A stretch of 64,000 nucleotides of DNA from Xanthomonas nasturtii (GTDB lineage: Bacteria > Pseudomonadota > Gammaproteobacteria > Xanthomonadales > Xanthomonadaceae). This document shows, piece by piece, positions 1-8,899 of the stretch. Location: assembly GCF_001660815.1 (NCBI RefSeq), contig NZ_LYMI01000002.1, positions 1 through 64,000 of the forward strand. Reading direction: 5' to 3'. Within the stretch, counting starts at the first letter, position 1; every line of letters starts with the position of its first letter. The position numbers were made by a program, and so were the translations under genes. Below the pieces are notes generated by a model. That model was given only the letters and a program-made list of their open reading frames with translations, was not told the origin of the DNA and did not search any database.

Positions 1-143
1 ACGTACAACACTGCGCACCACACCTCATATAAATCCACACGGCGTGGCTTGGTGCGCTTGCGCGCTTGTTCCAGGATCGGCAGCACGTGTGCGAACTGCT
101 CCCGGCTCATGTCACTCGGATAGGTCTTTTGGCGCATCCGCAT
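1..143 (-). mobile_element. IS5-family transposase, N-terminal fragment cut by window edge
   Basis: The minus strand has an open frame from ATG at 143 (a second in-frame ATG at 137) to the window edge. It contains TYPSDMSREQF, then a Lys/Arg-rich stretch, then VDLYEVWCAVLY. From memory this is the conserved N-terminal region of IS5-family (IS427-type) transposases common in Xanthomonas. Only about 47 residues are visible, so intactness cannot be judged. No terminal inverted repeat was identified on the right side. Hairpin repeats begin about 45 bases away. Confidence 0.75.
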
Positions 144-189
144 AGTCTGCACTGATCTGCGAAGATCGTGAACAGGTTCTTAGGTTTGG

Positions 190-324
190 CTGCAGGGCCC
201 TTGCCCGCCCACTATCGCAGGACACTCCGTGAATCCGTCCCTGGAGGCTCTGGCGCGGCATCCATGCCGCTCAAGGTCCCGCGATAGTGAGCGGGCAAGG
301 ACCAGTCGAGATGGTCGGTGTGCA
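190..324 (+). repeat. Cruciform-type dispersed repeat, copy A
   Basis: About 135 bp with long complementary arms. The left arm holds TTGCCCGCCCACTATCGC and the right arm holds GCGATAGTGAGCGGGCAA. Between them is an inner hairpin, GCGGCAT-CC-ATGCCGC. A conserved tail, ACCAGTCGAGATGGTCGG, follows. Eight further copies in this window share the architecture. No protein-coding role is apparent. Confidence 0.85.
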
Positions 325-482
325 CAGGTTTCGACAAGCGATCAGAAACAGGCGACGGTGTGTCTTCGCTCTTCAACGAAACCATCAGCAAACGGTCTGC
401 TGCGCTGATTCGTTCTTCAATGAAGGCACCAACCAACTGTCTGGTGCGATGTCCTCACCGCGCAATCAACGACTTTGCGTTT

Positions 483-618
483 GCTGCAGGGCCCTTGCCC
501 GCCCACCATCGCAGGACACGCCGTGAATCCGTCCCTGGAAGCTCTGGCGCGGCATCCATGCCGCTCAAGGTCCCGCGACGGTGAGCGGACAAGGACCAGT
601 CAAGATGGTCGGTGTGCA
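483..618 (+). repeat. Cruciform-type dispersed repeat, copy B
   Basis: Same element as at 190-324, in the same orientation. The arms read CACCATCGC and GCGACGGTG, so stem bases differ from copy A on both sides. The spacer between copies A and B (about 325-482) contains GTGTCTTCGCTCTTCAAC and CTGTCTGGTGCG, which recur between the copies near 18.5 kb. The repeated unit may therefore be larger than one hairpin. A further fragment (GCTGCAGGGCCCT) lies near 683-697. Confidence 0.85.
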
Positions 619-719
619 GAGTTTTCAATAAAACAGCCAAGCAACTGTCTGGTGAAGGCAACGCGCCCTCGATGCTGCGCGTTTGCTGCAGGGCCCTGCC
701 TACGCCTAAGCCACTATCC

Positions 720-1280
720 CTAGGCAAATCCCGCGCGCACCGCAGGCGTGCACAGCCGCCATGCCACTGCTGCGTGTACGCAGCCGATTGCCACTGCGCC
801 CAGGCCGGTGAGGACCAACGCCATCTGCCGGGTTGCCTGCAAACGTGCCTGCATCTGTGGCCATTCCGGGCTGTGCAGCACATCGGCGGGTAATAGCGTC
901 TGCACGCCGTCGAACAACGGTCCGATCAATGCCAGCCCGCCGAAATTGAGCAGGCCGGTCACCAGCAGCACGATCACGAAACCGACCCTTGCCCATTCGC
1001 GCCGCTGCAGCAGCGCCCAGCTCAACCACGCGAAGGCGACCGACAGCACCACGCCGGCGACGGATAACGACAGTGCATGGTCGATCAGCCATTGCCAGGA
1101 GTGTGGCAGCGTGATGCCTTCGGGCAGTCCTAACGAGCCTGCATCCGGGGTCAGCGCGATCAGCGCGATCTGCACCAGATTGGCCAGCGCGCTGACCACG
1201 CCCAACAACAACGACACCCACGCCAACGGGGTGACGAAGCCGCCGCGCTGCCGTGCCGACGCTGGCTGCACCGTTCTCAT
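720..1280 (-). CDS. Four-TM inner-membrane protein, function unknown
   Basis: 186 residues from ATG at 1280. Hydrophobic segments lie at about 18-43, 67-91, 97-120 and 152-174, so this is probably a small inner-membrane protein with both ends in the cytoplasm. The ATG overlaps the TGA of the gene upstream on the same strand (ATGA, 1277-1280), which implies translational coupling and a shared role with that protein. No catalytic motif or known domain was recognised. The gene ends near the hairpin-repeat cluster at the window start. Confidence 0.75.
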   Translation of the reverse strand: MRTVQPASARQRGGFVTPLAWVSLLLGVVSALANLVQIALIALTPDAGSLGLPEGITLPHSWQWLIDHALSLSVAGVVLSVAFAWLSWALLQRREWARVGFVIVLLVTGLLNFGGLALIGPLFDGVQTLLPADVLHSPEWPQMQARLQATRQMALVLTGLGAVAIGCVHAAVAWRLCTPAVRAGFA

Positions 1281-1993
1281 TGCAGCGATGCGATGTGCGC
1301 CGCCACCATTGCCTGGCCGGGGGGATCCAGCGCAGGCTGCAGTTGCGCGTACCAGCCGGGTACGGCGTCGGCTGGCAGGCACTCGCGCAATAGCGGCGTG
1401 CTGCGCTCGAGAAACGCTTCGAGAAACGGCAGCCCGCGGACGTACAGAAAATGGCTGTCGGTGATCGACATGCCGGCATAGGCTTCGCGTAACCATTCCA
1501 GGTGCGGCAATGCGTGCGCACCGTGGCCGGCGCGGGTCAGTGCGGTGAGGAAGCTGGTGCGTGCGGTGGCAGGCGAGGTCGATCGCTCCTGCGCGTTGAG
1601 ATCGTCGAAGGTCAGCAGCCACTGCTCGCCCTGGGCGATCTCGTTGCACATCACCGAGGTGGTTGCCAGCTGCAGCGCGTTGTGTGCGGTGGGCTCCAGC
1701 GCGTACAGCGCCAGCCAGTGCGGGTAGGCCTCGCGGTAGCGGTCCAGCGCGCTCAACGACAGGGCGCACAGACGCTGCGCGTCCGCACCCAGGTGCAGCT
1801 GCGCCTGCGCAGCGTTGTAGGCACCAACGTGGTCGCCGCGCTGAAACGCAGTCAATGCCGGCTGCAATGCGGGGTCGATCTCGGCCGCCGCCTCCGATGC
1901 GTGTTCGGCAGCGACAGGCTCTGCAGCAGGTTCTGTGCGCGGCGTTTTTGCCGCAGCGGTCTTGCGTCCAAACAAACGGTCCCACAGGCCCAT
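1277..1993 (-). CDS. TPR-like hypothetical protein coupled to a membrane protein
   Basis: 238 residues starting MGLWDRLFGRK at 1993. This opening, a short amphipathic/basic N-terminus followed by an Ala/Glu/Pro-rich linker, is common in small envelope-associated proteins. From about residue 45 onward the protein is alpha-helical. It has repeating hydrophobic patterns (AFQRGDHVGAYNAAQAQL, LSALDRYREAYPHWLALY) that look like degenerate tetratricopeptide helices. It is translationally coupled to the four-TM protein at 720-1280. A longer frame upstream to 2083 exists but lacks coding character. Function unknown. Confidence 0.7.
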   Translation of the reverse strand: MGLWDRLFGRKTAAAKTPRTEPAAEPVAAEHASEAAAEIDPALQPALTAFQRGDHVGAYNAAQAQLHLGADAQRLCALSLSALDRYREAYPHWLALYALEPTAHNALQLATTSVMCNEIAQGEQWLLTFDDLNAQERSTSPATARTSFLTALTRAGHGAHALPHLEWLREAYAGMSITDSHFLYVRGLPFLEAFLERSTPLLRECLPADAVPGWYAQLQPALDPPGQAMVAAHIASLQ

Positions 1994-2549
1994 CGTGTCT
2001 ACCTTCCCTGCGCCAATGGTGAGTGGAAGCGCCGCCCTGCCGGCGGCGCACCGGTCACGCGGCGGACCAGTCAAGCGGCGCACGCGATGCGCCAGCGCGT
2101 TACCGATCCTGCGCCAAGCTTAGAGCCACTTGTGTAGCGACAGGTGAGTGCGAAGCAACCGGACGGGTACGTGGGGTTGTGTGCGCATTGCGGCCGGGCG
2201 TGCGCAACCGCGGCGGTCGATGGTGGGATCGGGAAAAGTTTGCGCACGTGGCCAGGGCTGGTCGTCGCTGCTACGCGTCCGGGGCACTGTGAGCGCTTTG
2301 GAGCGGCACGCCTAGATGCGTAGAAAGGCATCAGCGTGGCATCTGCCGACTTTATGCAAACCCGCCATACCCATGTCTCGACGTCGGGGCTGCTGCTGCC
2401 AGCTGCCGTGAGGGCAGCATGAGCGCCCGCGCCGCATGTGGCGGTCAAGGCAGAAGACGGAGTCACCTTCTGCCTCCAATACGCGCAAACGGAGTTCTAC
2501 GCGCGCGGTCAATATCCATTTCAAGACAGCACGCGCAGTTGTCAGCCGT
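1994..2549. other. Intergenic region, no convincing gene
   Basis: 556 bp between the start of a minus-strand gene and the end of the next minus-strand gene. Short open frames here have no recognisable motifs or plausible start signals. A small hairpin (GCTGCC-GTGAG-GGCAGC) occurs near 2401-2420. The promoter of the TPR-like gene must lie in the left part, but no clear -35/-10 pair was picked out. Confidence 0.5.
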
Positions 2550-4919
2550 TTACGGCTTCACCTGCTCGTTGAACAGCTTGAAGATGCGCTTGTACTCGTC
2601 CAGCCACGAATCGGCACGCGTGAAGCCGTGGCGTTCCAGCGGATATGGCGCCACCTGCCAATTGTCCTTGTGCAGTTCCATCAGCTTCTGGGTCATGTCC
2701 ACCGAGTCCTTGAAGAACACGTTGTCGTCGATCATGCCGTGCGCGATCAGCAGATGGTCGCGCAAGCCATCGGCGTAGTTGATCGGCGAGGAGGTCTTGT
2801 AGGCCTCCGGGTCGAGCTCGGGCGTGTTGAGGATGTTGGAGGTGTATTCGTGGTTGTACTGCATCCAGTCAGCGACCGGGCGCAGCGCCGCACCGGCCTT
2901 GAAGGTGCCGGGACTGCGGAACAGCGCCATGTAGGTCATGAAACCGCCGTACGAACCGCCATAGATGCCGGCGCGTGCGCGATCGCCCTGTTTGGTGGCG
3001 ACCAGCCAGTCCAGGCCGTCCAGATAATCTTCCAGCTCCGGGTGGCCCATGTTGCGGTAGATCGCGGTGCGCCAATCGCGGCCGTAGCCTTCGGAGGCGC
3101 GGTAGTCCAGATCCAGCACGATGTAGCCCTGCTGCACCAGCAGGTTGTGGAACATCTGCTCGCGGAAATACGGCGTGTAGCGCTCGGACACATTCTGCAG
3201 ATACCCGGCGCCGTGCACGAACATCACGATCGGATACTGCTTGCCCGGCTCGGGCGTCTTAGGCCCGTAATACTTGCCCCAGACCGTGCCGGCGCCGTGT
3301 TTGGACGGTACCTGCACGTACTGTGGCGCAATCCACGGCTGCGCCTTGAATGCAGGTGTGCGGGTGTCGGTGAGCACGGTGGCCTGGCCACCGGTGGCCG
3401 GCACCACGGCAAGTTGCGTCGGCAGATAGCTACCCGAGTAACTCACCAGCAACTGCTGCCCGTTCGGCGACAGGCTGAAGTCTTCCACGCCGTTCAACGC
3501 AGTGACTTCGGTGAGCTGATCGTTGCGCAGGTCGAGCTTGCAGACTTCGTAATCGCCCGGCCATTTCTGGTTGCACAGGAAGAACATGCCGCTGCCATCG
3601 GCGTTGGGCACCGGCCTCGACACTTCCCACTTGCCGCGCGTGCGCTGGCGCGGGTTGCCGTTGCCTTCCACGGTGTACAGCTGCGAATAGCCGGATTCTT
3701 CCGACAGCAGCCACAGCGTGCGGTTGTCCGGCAGCCAACCGAAATCGTTGAAGTCCCAGTTGATCCAGGCGCTATCGCTCAGGCGGTGACGCGGTTGCAG
3801 CATGGCGTTGTCCAGGTCCACGCTGGCGATCCAGCGGTCCTTGTTGTCCACCGCACGGATTTCCACCGCCACGTTGCGGCCATCGTCGCTCCAGTGCACC
3901 GCAGGGCCGCTGCCGTCGCCATCGCTTTCCACGCGCACCGCGCGGTTGCCCTTGAGTGCATCGCCCTTTGCCGCCTTGCGCAATGCGGCCAGCGGGTCGG
4001 TAGCGATGCCGGGGAGTGGATCGAACGACAGCGACTTGGCCGTGCCCGCACTGACATCCACCAGCCACAGTGCGTGCGCCACCGGTGCGTTGCGGCCAAC
4101 GCGGGTGCGCGTTTCCTGGAATTCTTCGTAACCGGATTCGGTCACGTATCTGGGCATCTTGCCGGCCTGGCCTTCTTCGGCATTCCTGGCCTGGGTCACC
4201 ACCAGCAGATGTCGACCGTTCGGCGACAACGCACTGTCGACGATCTCCACCTCATCGCCCAGATACACCGGTGCTGCCGCACGCGTGGCATCGGCGCGGC
4301 GCCAGGCGTCTTCCTGCATGCGCAGTGCGTCGCGTTGCTCGCGGTCGCGGCGCAAGGTGGCCAGCGTGGCCAGTTGCTGCTCGCGCAGCACATCGGCCTT
4401 GGGGGCGGCGTTGGGGTCGCGCTCGGCCTTGACCACCGCCACCTGCGCGGTGCCGCCATCGGCGCGCCAGTGGTACCAGTTGTTGCCCGCGCGCCAGATC
4501 GCACCGCCGTCGCTGGCGAACTGCGGACGCGATTCGGTCTCGTTGCTGCGGGTCAGCTGGGTCAGCGCACCGGAGCGCAGATCGCGCAGGAAAATGTCGC
4601 CGTTACGCGCGAACAGCATGCGCTGACGGGTTGCGTCGTAACTGGGGTTTGCCGCATCCAGGCCGGCGCGGGCGGTGTCGGCCACACGTGCGGCGGTGCC
4701 GCCGCCGGTGTTCTGGCGATAGGTGTCGCGCACCGGGCTGCCATCGCGCTTGAGCAGGTATTGCACCTGTTTGCCGTCCCATTGCCACCAGGCCTGGTCC
4801 ACCGAGGGCCCGATCCAGTCCGGGTCGGCCATCGCCTGTTCGATGGTGAGCGGGGCGGCAGACTGCGCATGCGCAGTGGCGGCCAGCAGCAGAAGGGTCA
4901 ACGGCAACAATCTGGGCAT
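2550..4919 (-). CDS. Secreted S9-family dipeptidyl/acylaminoacyl peptidase
   Basis: 789 residues from ATG at 4919. That start gives a clean signal peptide (MPRLLPLTLLLLAATAHAQ); starting further upstream would bury it. Residues to about 540 form the beta-propeller-type N-terminal domain. The alpha/beta-hydrolase domain follows, with nucleophile Ser656 in YGGSYGGF, an Asp near 730 in GMIDDN and a His near 763 in ERHGFT. The order and spacing match prolyl oligopeptidase family S9 (subfamily S9B/C). It probably trims N-terminal dipeptides or short peptides in the periplasm. It is monocistronic, with divergent promoters shared with the pigment ligase. Confidence 0.9.
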   Translation of the reverse strand: MPRLLPLTLLLLAATAHAQSAAPLTIEQAMADPDWIGPSVDQAWWQWDGKQVQYLLKRDGSPVRDTYRQNTGGGTAARVADTARAGLDAANPSYDATRQRMLFARNGDIFLRDLRSGALTQLTRSNETESRPQFASDGGAIWRAGNNWYHWRADGGTAQVAVVKAERDPNAAPKADVLREQQLATLATLRRDREQRDALRMQEDAWRRADATRAAAPVYLGDEVEIVDSALSPNGRHLLVVTQARNAEEGQAGKMPRYVTESGYEEFQETRTRVGRNAPVAHALWLVDVSAGTAKSLSFDPLPGIATDPLAALRKAAKGDALKGNRAVRVESDGDGSGPAVHWSDDGRNVAVEIRAVDNKDRWIASVDLDNAMLQPRHRLSDSAWINWDFNDFGWLPDNRTLWLLSEESGYSQLYTVEGNGNPRQRTRGKWEVSRPVPNADGSGMFFLCNQKWPGDYEVCKLDLRNDQLTEVTALNGVEDFSLSPNGQQLLVSYSGSYLPTQLAVVPATGGQATVLTDTRTPAFKAQPWIAPQYVQVPSKHGAGTVWGKYYGPKTPEPGKQYPIVMFVHGAGYLQNVSERYTPYFREQMFHNLLVQQGYIVLDLDYRASEGYGRDWRTAIYRNMGHPELEDYLDGLDWLVATKQGDRARAGIYGGSYGGFMTYMALFRSPGTFKAGAALRPVADWMQYNHEYTSNILNTPELDPEAYKTSSPINYADGLRDHLLIAHGMIDDNVFFKDSVDMTQKLMELHKDNWQVAPYPLERHGFTRADSWLDEYKRIFKLFNEQVKP

Positions 4920-5499
4920 CGGGCACGGCTGGACGCAAAGGAGAGCGCGCAAGCCTAGCAGTTCGCCTCCACCGCGGGCTTGGGCCACAGGTCATGCGTG
5001 CCTGGCGACGTGCAGCGCAAGGCAGAACCACTCGTTCGAGCTGAGCGGGCGCAGGCATTCGTACGCTGCGCACGGCGCGGCCGCTGGTGACACAGACGTG
5101 CGCGGCATCAGGCAGGCGAGGTGCGACAGCGAAAGAATGAAGATCCCAACGTCACTGTGCCGGCGATGCCAAACGCACACGCGTGCTGCTGCAAGCACAC
5201 AGGTGCAAGCGAGGAACGGCTTGCCGTAAAGCCTGAAACGCAACGCTTGCAGCGATTCAGCACGCTCGCCGTCCGCATTGGAAGAAAACCGGCACCGTGC
5301 AACCGCACGGGAAAGATCGTCAACAAGCGCGCTGGTGATTGCCCGCCCGCAGCGGCGCCTGCCGAACTGCCAATAGCGCTCGCCTGCGGCAACCCACGCC
5401 CCGTATCGATCGACCCTGCATGCCGCAGAAGGAACCTCCCGACTTGCCAGCAGCGCAGGTGGCGGCCAAGCTAGCGCGCTTTTGCGACTGTCGGTTTCC
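4920..5499. other. Divergent intergenic region before the pigment cluster
   Basis: 580 bp between the divergently read S9 peptidase and xanA2. It must carry both promoters. Open frames here have no recognisable protein features. A convincing sigma-70 promoter or operator could not be identified by eye. Confidence 0.5.
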
Positions 5500-6843
5500 A
5501 TGTCCAGCCTGCCTGCTCCCGCTATTTTCCACCCGATGGCCGTTGGTGCGCCCGACCGGCCACTGGCCTGGCGCGCTGGGCAGTCGGTCGATCTGGCCAC
5601 CTTCATTGCGCACGTGCACGGCCTGGCGCAGCAACTGCCCGAGGGCAGCCATGCGGTGAATCTGTGCGAGGACCGCTACCGTTTCATGGTGGCGTTCTAC
5701 GCATGCGCGTTGCGCGGGCAGGTGTCGCTGCTGCCGTCTTCGCGCGCACAGGCGGTGGTGGGCGAAGTGCAGGCGCGTCACGCCGATGCGTATTGCTTAG
5801 GGGATCTGGCACTGGAGCTGGCGCCACCGCGGTATTGGCAGCTGCCGGCCGAGTTGCCGCAGGCCGACGGCCCGATTCCGCAGCTGGCCGACGATGCGCT
5901 GGTGGCGATCGGGTTCACCTCCGGCAGCACCGGCAGCCCGCAACCCAATCCCAAGACCTGGGGCAGTTTCCTGACCAGTACGCGCCAGGATCTGGTTGCG
6001 CTGCAAAGCCTGTGGGCGCACACCGATGCAGTGCCGCACGTGGTTGCCACGGTGCCGCCGCAGCACATGTACGGCATGGAGCTGTCGGTGCTGCTGCCGA
6101 TGGTGACCACGCTGGCGGTGCATGCCGGGCGACCGTTCTTCCCGGACGATGTGGCGCGTGCGCTGGCCGATATTCCCGCACCGCGTGTGTTGGTGACCAC
6201 GCCGGTGCACCTGCGCGCGTTGGTCGAATCCGGCGTGGCGCTGCCGCCGCTGGTCGGCATCGTGTCGGCCACCGCGCCGCTGGCGCAGGAGATCGCCGCT
6301 GCGGCCGAAGCGCGTTTTGGCGGTGAAGTACGCGAGATGTTCGGCTCCACCGAAACCTGCGTGTTCGCCGTGCGTCGCACTGCGCTGGAAGCGGCGTGGA
6401 CGCCATTGCCCGGCGTGCGCCTGGAAACCCAGGCCGCCGGCACGCTGGTGCATGCGCCGCATCTGGCCACGCCCGTGCTGCTGGCCGACATGATGGACGT
6501 GGCCGACGACGGCCGTTTCCAGGTGCGCGGCCGTCAGGCCGATTTGCTGGAAATTGCCGGCAAACGGGCATCGTTGGCCGACCTCACCCGGCGCCTGCTC
6601 GCCATCCCCGGCGTGCTCGACGGCACCATCGTGCAGCTGGCGCCGGACGCCGGTCAGGCGGTCGGCCGCATCGCCGCGCTGGTGGTGGCCCCCACCCTGG
6701 ACGAAGCCCAGGTGCTGGCCGCCCTGCGCGTCAGCGTGGACCCGGTGTTCCTGCCGCGCCGCCTGCGCAAACTCCCCGCGCTGCCGCGCAACGAAACCGG
6801 CAAACTGCCGCGCGATGTGGTGCTGGGATTGCTCAACGGCTGA
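5500..6843 (+). CDS. xanA2: 3-hydroxybenzoate:ACP ligase (AMP-forming), xanthomonadin starter activation
   Basis: 447 residues from ATG at 5500. The adenylate-forming signature P-loop TSGSTGSPQPNPK lies near residue 140, GSTETCV near 280 and DLLEIAGKR near 350, with the final PRNETGKLPR motif carrying the catalytic Lys. At about 450 residues it is shorter than typical acyl-CoA synthetases, as in ligases of aryl polyene clusters. Established knowledge: XanA2 loads 3-hydroxybenzoate, made by XanB2, onto the acyl carrier protein XanC. All three genes lie within 5.3 kb here. The ligase is read away from the S9 peptidase and toward a decayed gene and xanB2. Confidence 0.88.
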   Translation: MSSLPAPAIFHPMAVGAPDRPLAWRAGQSVDLATFIAHVHGLAQQLPEGSHAVNLCEDRYRFMVAFYACALRGQVSLLPSSRAQAVVGEVQARHADAYCLGDLALELAPPRYWQLPAELPQADGPIPQLADDALVAIGFTSGSTGSPQPNPKTWGSFLTSTRQDLVALQSLWAHTDAVPHVVATVPPQHMYGMELSVLLPMVTTLAVHAGRPFFPDDVARALADIPAPRVLVTTPVHLRALVESGVALPPLVGIVSATAPLAQEIAAAAEARFGGEVREMFGSTETCVFAVRRTALEAAWTPLPGVRLETQAAGTLVHAPHLATPVLLADMMDVADDGRFQVRGRQADLLEIAGKRASLADLTRRLLAIPGVLDGTIVQLAPDAGQAVGRIAALVVAPTLDEAQVLAALRVSVDPVFLPRRLRKLPALPRNETGKLPRDVVLGLLNG

Positions 6844-6878
6844 GCGATACTTAGCGGACATCAAGGAGCTGGCGTCAC

Positions 6879-7890
6879 ATGCGCAAGGGATTTGCAAACA
6901 CGTTGCTGATGACTGCTACGGTTTTATTGGTGGTCCTGGCGATGTATCTGATATGGACGCGTCCGCCGCCTGCCGAGCGCGGTAGTGCTGTGGCACCAGT
7001 ACCAGTCACGTCCATCGCCAGGCAGGCAGCGGAGCCTGGTGCGGTTGTCACGTCTGCTCCATTACCGCCTGTTGATACGCCCCTTCGTCAAGTGTTTGAC
7101 GAGCTCAGTCGGCGAGCAAAAGCAGGTGATTCGGCCGCCGCGTGCAGGCTAGCAGCCGAGCTCGAACGGTGTGACGGAATCCAGGAGCGGCTGGCCGGCT
7201 ATGACGACCAGGTATGGCGCTTACAACGCGCCGAAGAGAAAAATGATGTCGAAGTTGCTGACCGGGAAGGCCGAGCGGCGTGGAAGAGAATGCTGGACAG
7301 CATGGCCCCCTGGAATAGTGCAGGCAGCAGAACGTTGTGATGGCGTTCGACAAGTCACTGCAGCAGAGCGGGTCGCGTTGTAGCGGCAGAGCGCGCTTTC
7401 CGGAAATTCCGGCGCCTTAGCGCATTACGTTGTGGGCAACGCATTCCGGCGGCGAGAGATGTTGGAGGTGCTGCCGGAATTGCAGCGCTATCGGAAAGAA
7501 GCAGAATCCCTGGCGCTTGAGGCATCTGCGCAAGAAGACTTACAAACATCGCTTGTACTTGCAGCGGCCTATTCGCCACGTCGTGATACTGGAGAGAATC
7601 TCTTCCTCGCTCAAGTGGTCAAAACGGATTTGGCAAGTTCACTGGCGCTTTATCGGCGCGGCATTCAGTTGCTACCCGCAACGGCGACGCCACGGTCGCG
7701 TGAGATGATCGAGGCCAACTTGGCCTGGCTGCAGCGGCAAGCAACGCCAGCAGATCTAGCGAGAGCCGATGTGCTTGGCCAACAATGGGCGATGACCTGG
7801 GCTGCAAACCCACCCGCCGGCTTAGCCAAGGTGACAGTGAACGAAAACGGCACCGTCACTGCTATAGACCCTGCCCAATGCGCTCAATGA
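6879..7890 (+). pseudogene. Decayed hypothetical gene with frameshift and internal stop
   Basis: The frame opens at ATG 6879 with a membrane anchor (TVLLVVLAMYLIW) and a Pro-rich linker. It continues through LAAELERCDGIQERLAGY and then ends at 7340 in a nonsense tail. From about 7310 (C5 run at 7306-7310) the coding signal continues one frame over as AAERCDGV...AAERVAL. It meets TAG at 7381-7383 and resumes as ALSGNSGALAHYVVGNAF to TGA at 7890. The two lesions look like one extra base and a Trp-to-stop change. The original product would be a roughly 335-residue anchored periplasmic protein of unknown function. It is inserted between two pigment genes and ends two bases before the xanB2 stop. 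Confidence 0.75.
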
Positions 7891-7891
7891 C

Positions 7892-8899
7892 TTACCCATG
7901 CACCCCATCGATTTCCACCGCCAGCTCATCGCGGCAGATCACCGCGTGCAGCAACAGCCGCGGAATTGCGTCGCCGAAGCGGGCGTCCAGTGCCTGCGCG
8001 ACCTTGGGCAGGTCCTCGTGTTCGCGCACATAGACTTTCAGGCGGGTGCCGGCGCCGAACTGCGCGGGCAACGCGGGCGCATGCTGACGCGCGGCGCCAA
8101 GCAGCGCATCGAAGTTGGCGAAGGTTTCTTCCAGCTGCGCCAGCAACTGGCCGGTGTGCATCGATGCGTGGCCCACCACCGCGGCCGTGCCTGACAGCAG
8201 CAACGGCATATCGCTGCCGGCCGGCGGCAACATGGCGCGCGCAAAACTCGGCGACTGCGGGCCGTATTGGCGCGGGTAGTGGTAAGCGCTGACCTGGCGC
8301 GGGTTTTCCAGCGGCGTGCCGGCATCGGCAGCGGCCAGCCAGTAGATCTGGATGATGCGCTCGGCATCGCAACGGCCCACCGCAGTAGCGGCAGGCAGCT
8401 GTGCGGTATCGAACGCGCCCAGCCCGCGTGCACGGCCCACGCAGAACTGGCGGTAACGTTCGCGGTCGCCGCTGCCCAGGGTGATGGCGTCCAGGTAATT
8501 CCAGATCCGCAGCAGCCGCGGCGTCTGGCTGCCGCTGACGAAGGCGGTGATCTGCGCATACGCCTTGGCGGCAGCGTCTTCGATGTCGACATCCTGCTCG
8601 TCGATTTCGATCACGCCGAACTGCAGGTGCCCGTCGCTGGACCAGGCGATGTTGCCCTCACGGCCGCTGCGCACCGGCGCATCGGTGCGCCACACTTCCA
8701 GTACGCTGGCCTGATACGGCTGCAACGGCACGCGCAAATAGCGTGGGTCGTGCAGGCGCGGCGCCGCATCGCCAAAGCCGAACACGGCCAGCACCTGCGG
8801 GTCGGCCAGCAGCACGGCCGGGTCGGTCTGGTCGACATAGTCGACCTGCAGGCGGGGATGGCGCATGACGTGCGTGGTCTGGGCCTGGGAAGCGGTCAT
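7892..8899 (-). CDS. xanB2: Chorismatase producing 3- and 4-hydroxybenzoate
   Basis: 335 residues from ATG at 8899, the usual size for this enzyme. The sequence matches the FkbO/Hyg5-type chorismatase family, which has a RidA-like fold. It contains the conserved stretches FGFGDAAPR, EGNIAWSSDGHLQFGV, LLRIWNYLDAI, RYRQFCVGRARG and VYVREHEDLP. Established knowledge: XanB2 hydrolyses chorismate to 3-hydroxybenzoate (xanthomonadin starter) and 4-hydroxybenzoate (ubiquinone precursor). Its start overlaps the stop of the upstream halogenase-like gene (ATGA at 8896-8899), so the two are coupled. Confidence 0.92.
   Translation of the reverse strand: MTASQAQTTHVMRHPRLQVDYVDQTDPAVLLADPQVLAVFGFGDAAPRLHDPRYLRVPLQPYQASVLEVWRTDAPVRSGREGNIAWSSDGHLQFGVIEIDEQDVDIEDAAAKAYAQITAFVSGSQTPRLLRIWNYLDAITLGSGDRERYRQFCVGRARGLGAFDTAQLPAATAVGRCDAERIIQIYWLAAADAGTPLENPRQVSAYHYPRQYGPQSPSFARAMLPPAGSDMPLLLSGTAAVVGHASMHTGQLLAQLEETFANFDALLGAARQHAPALPAQFGAGTRLKVYVREHEDLPKVAQALDARFGDAIPRLLLHAVICRDELAVEIDGVHG

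Noticed and set aside
2436-4958. Very long plus-strand open frame opposite the S9 peptidase
   Set aside because: It is the antisense shadow of a GC-rich gene; it shows no domain, signal or start site, and the minus strand has clear catalytic motifs.
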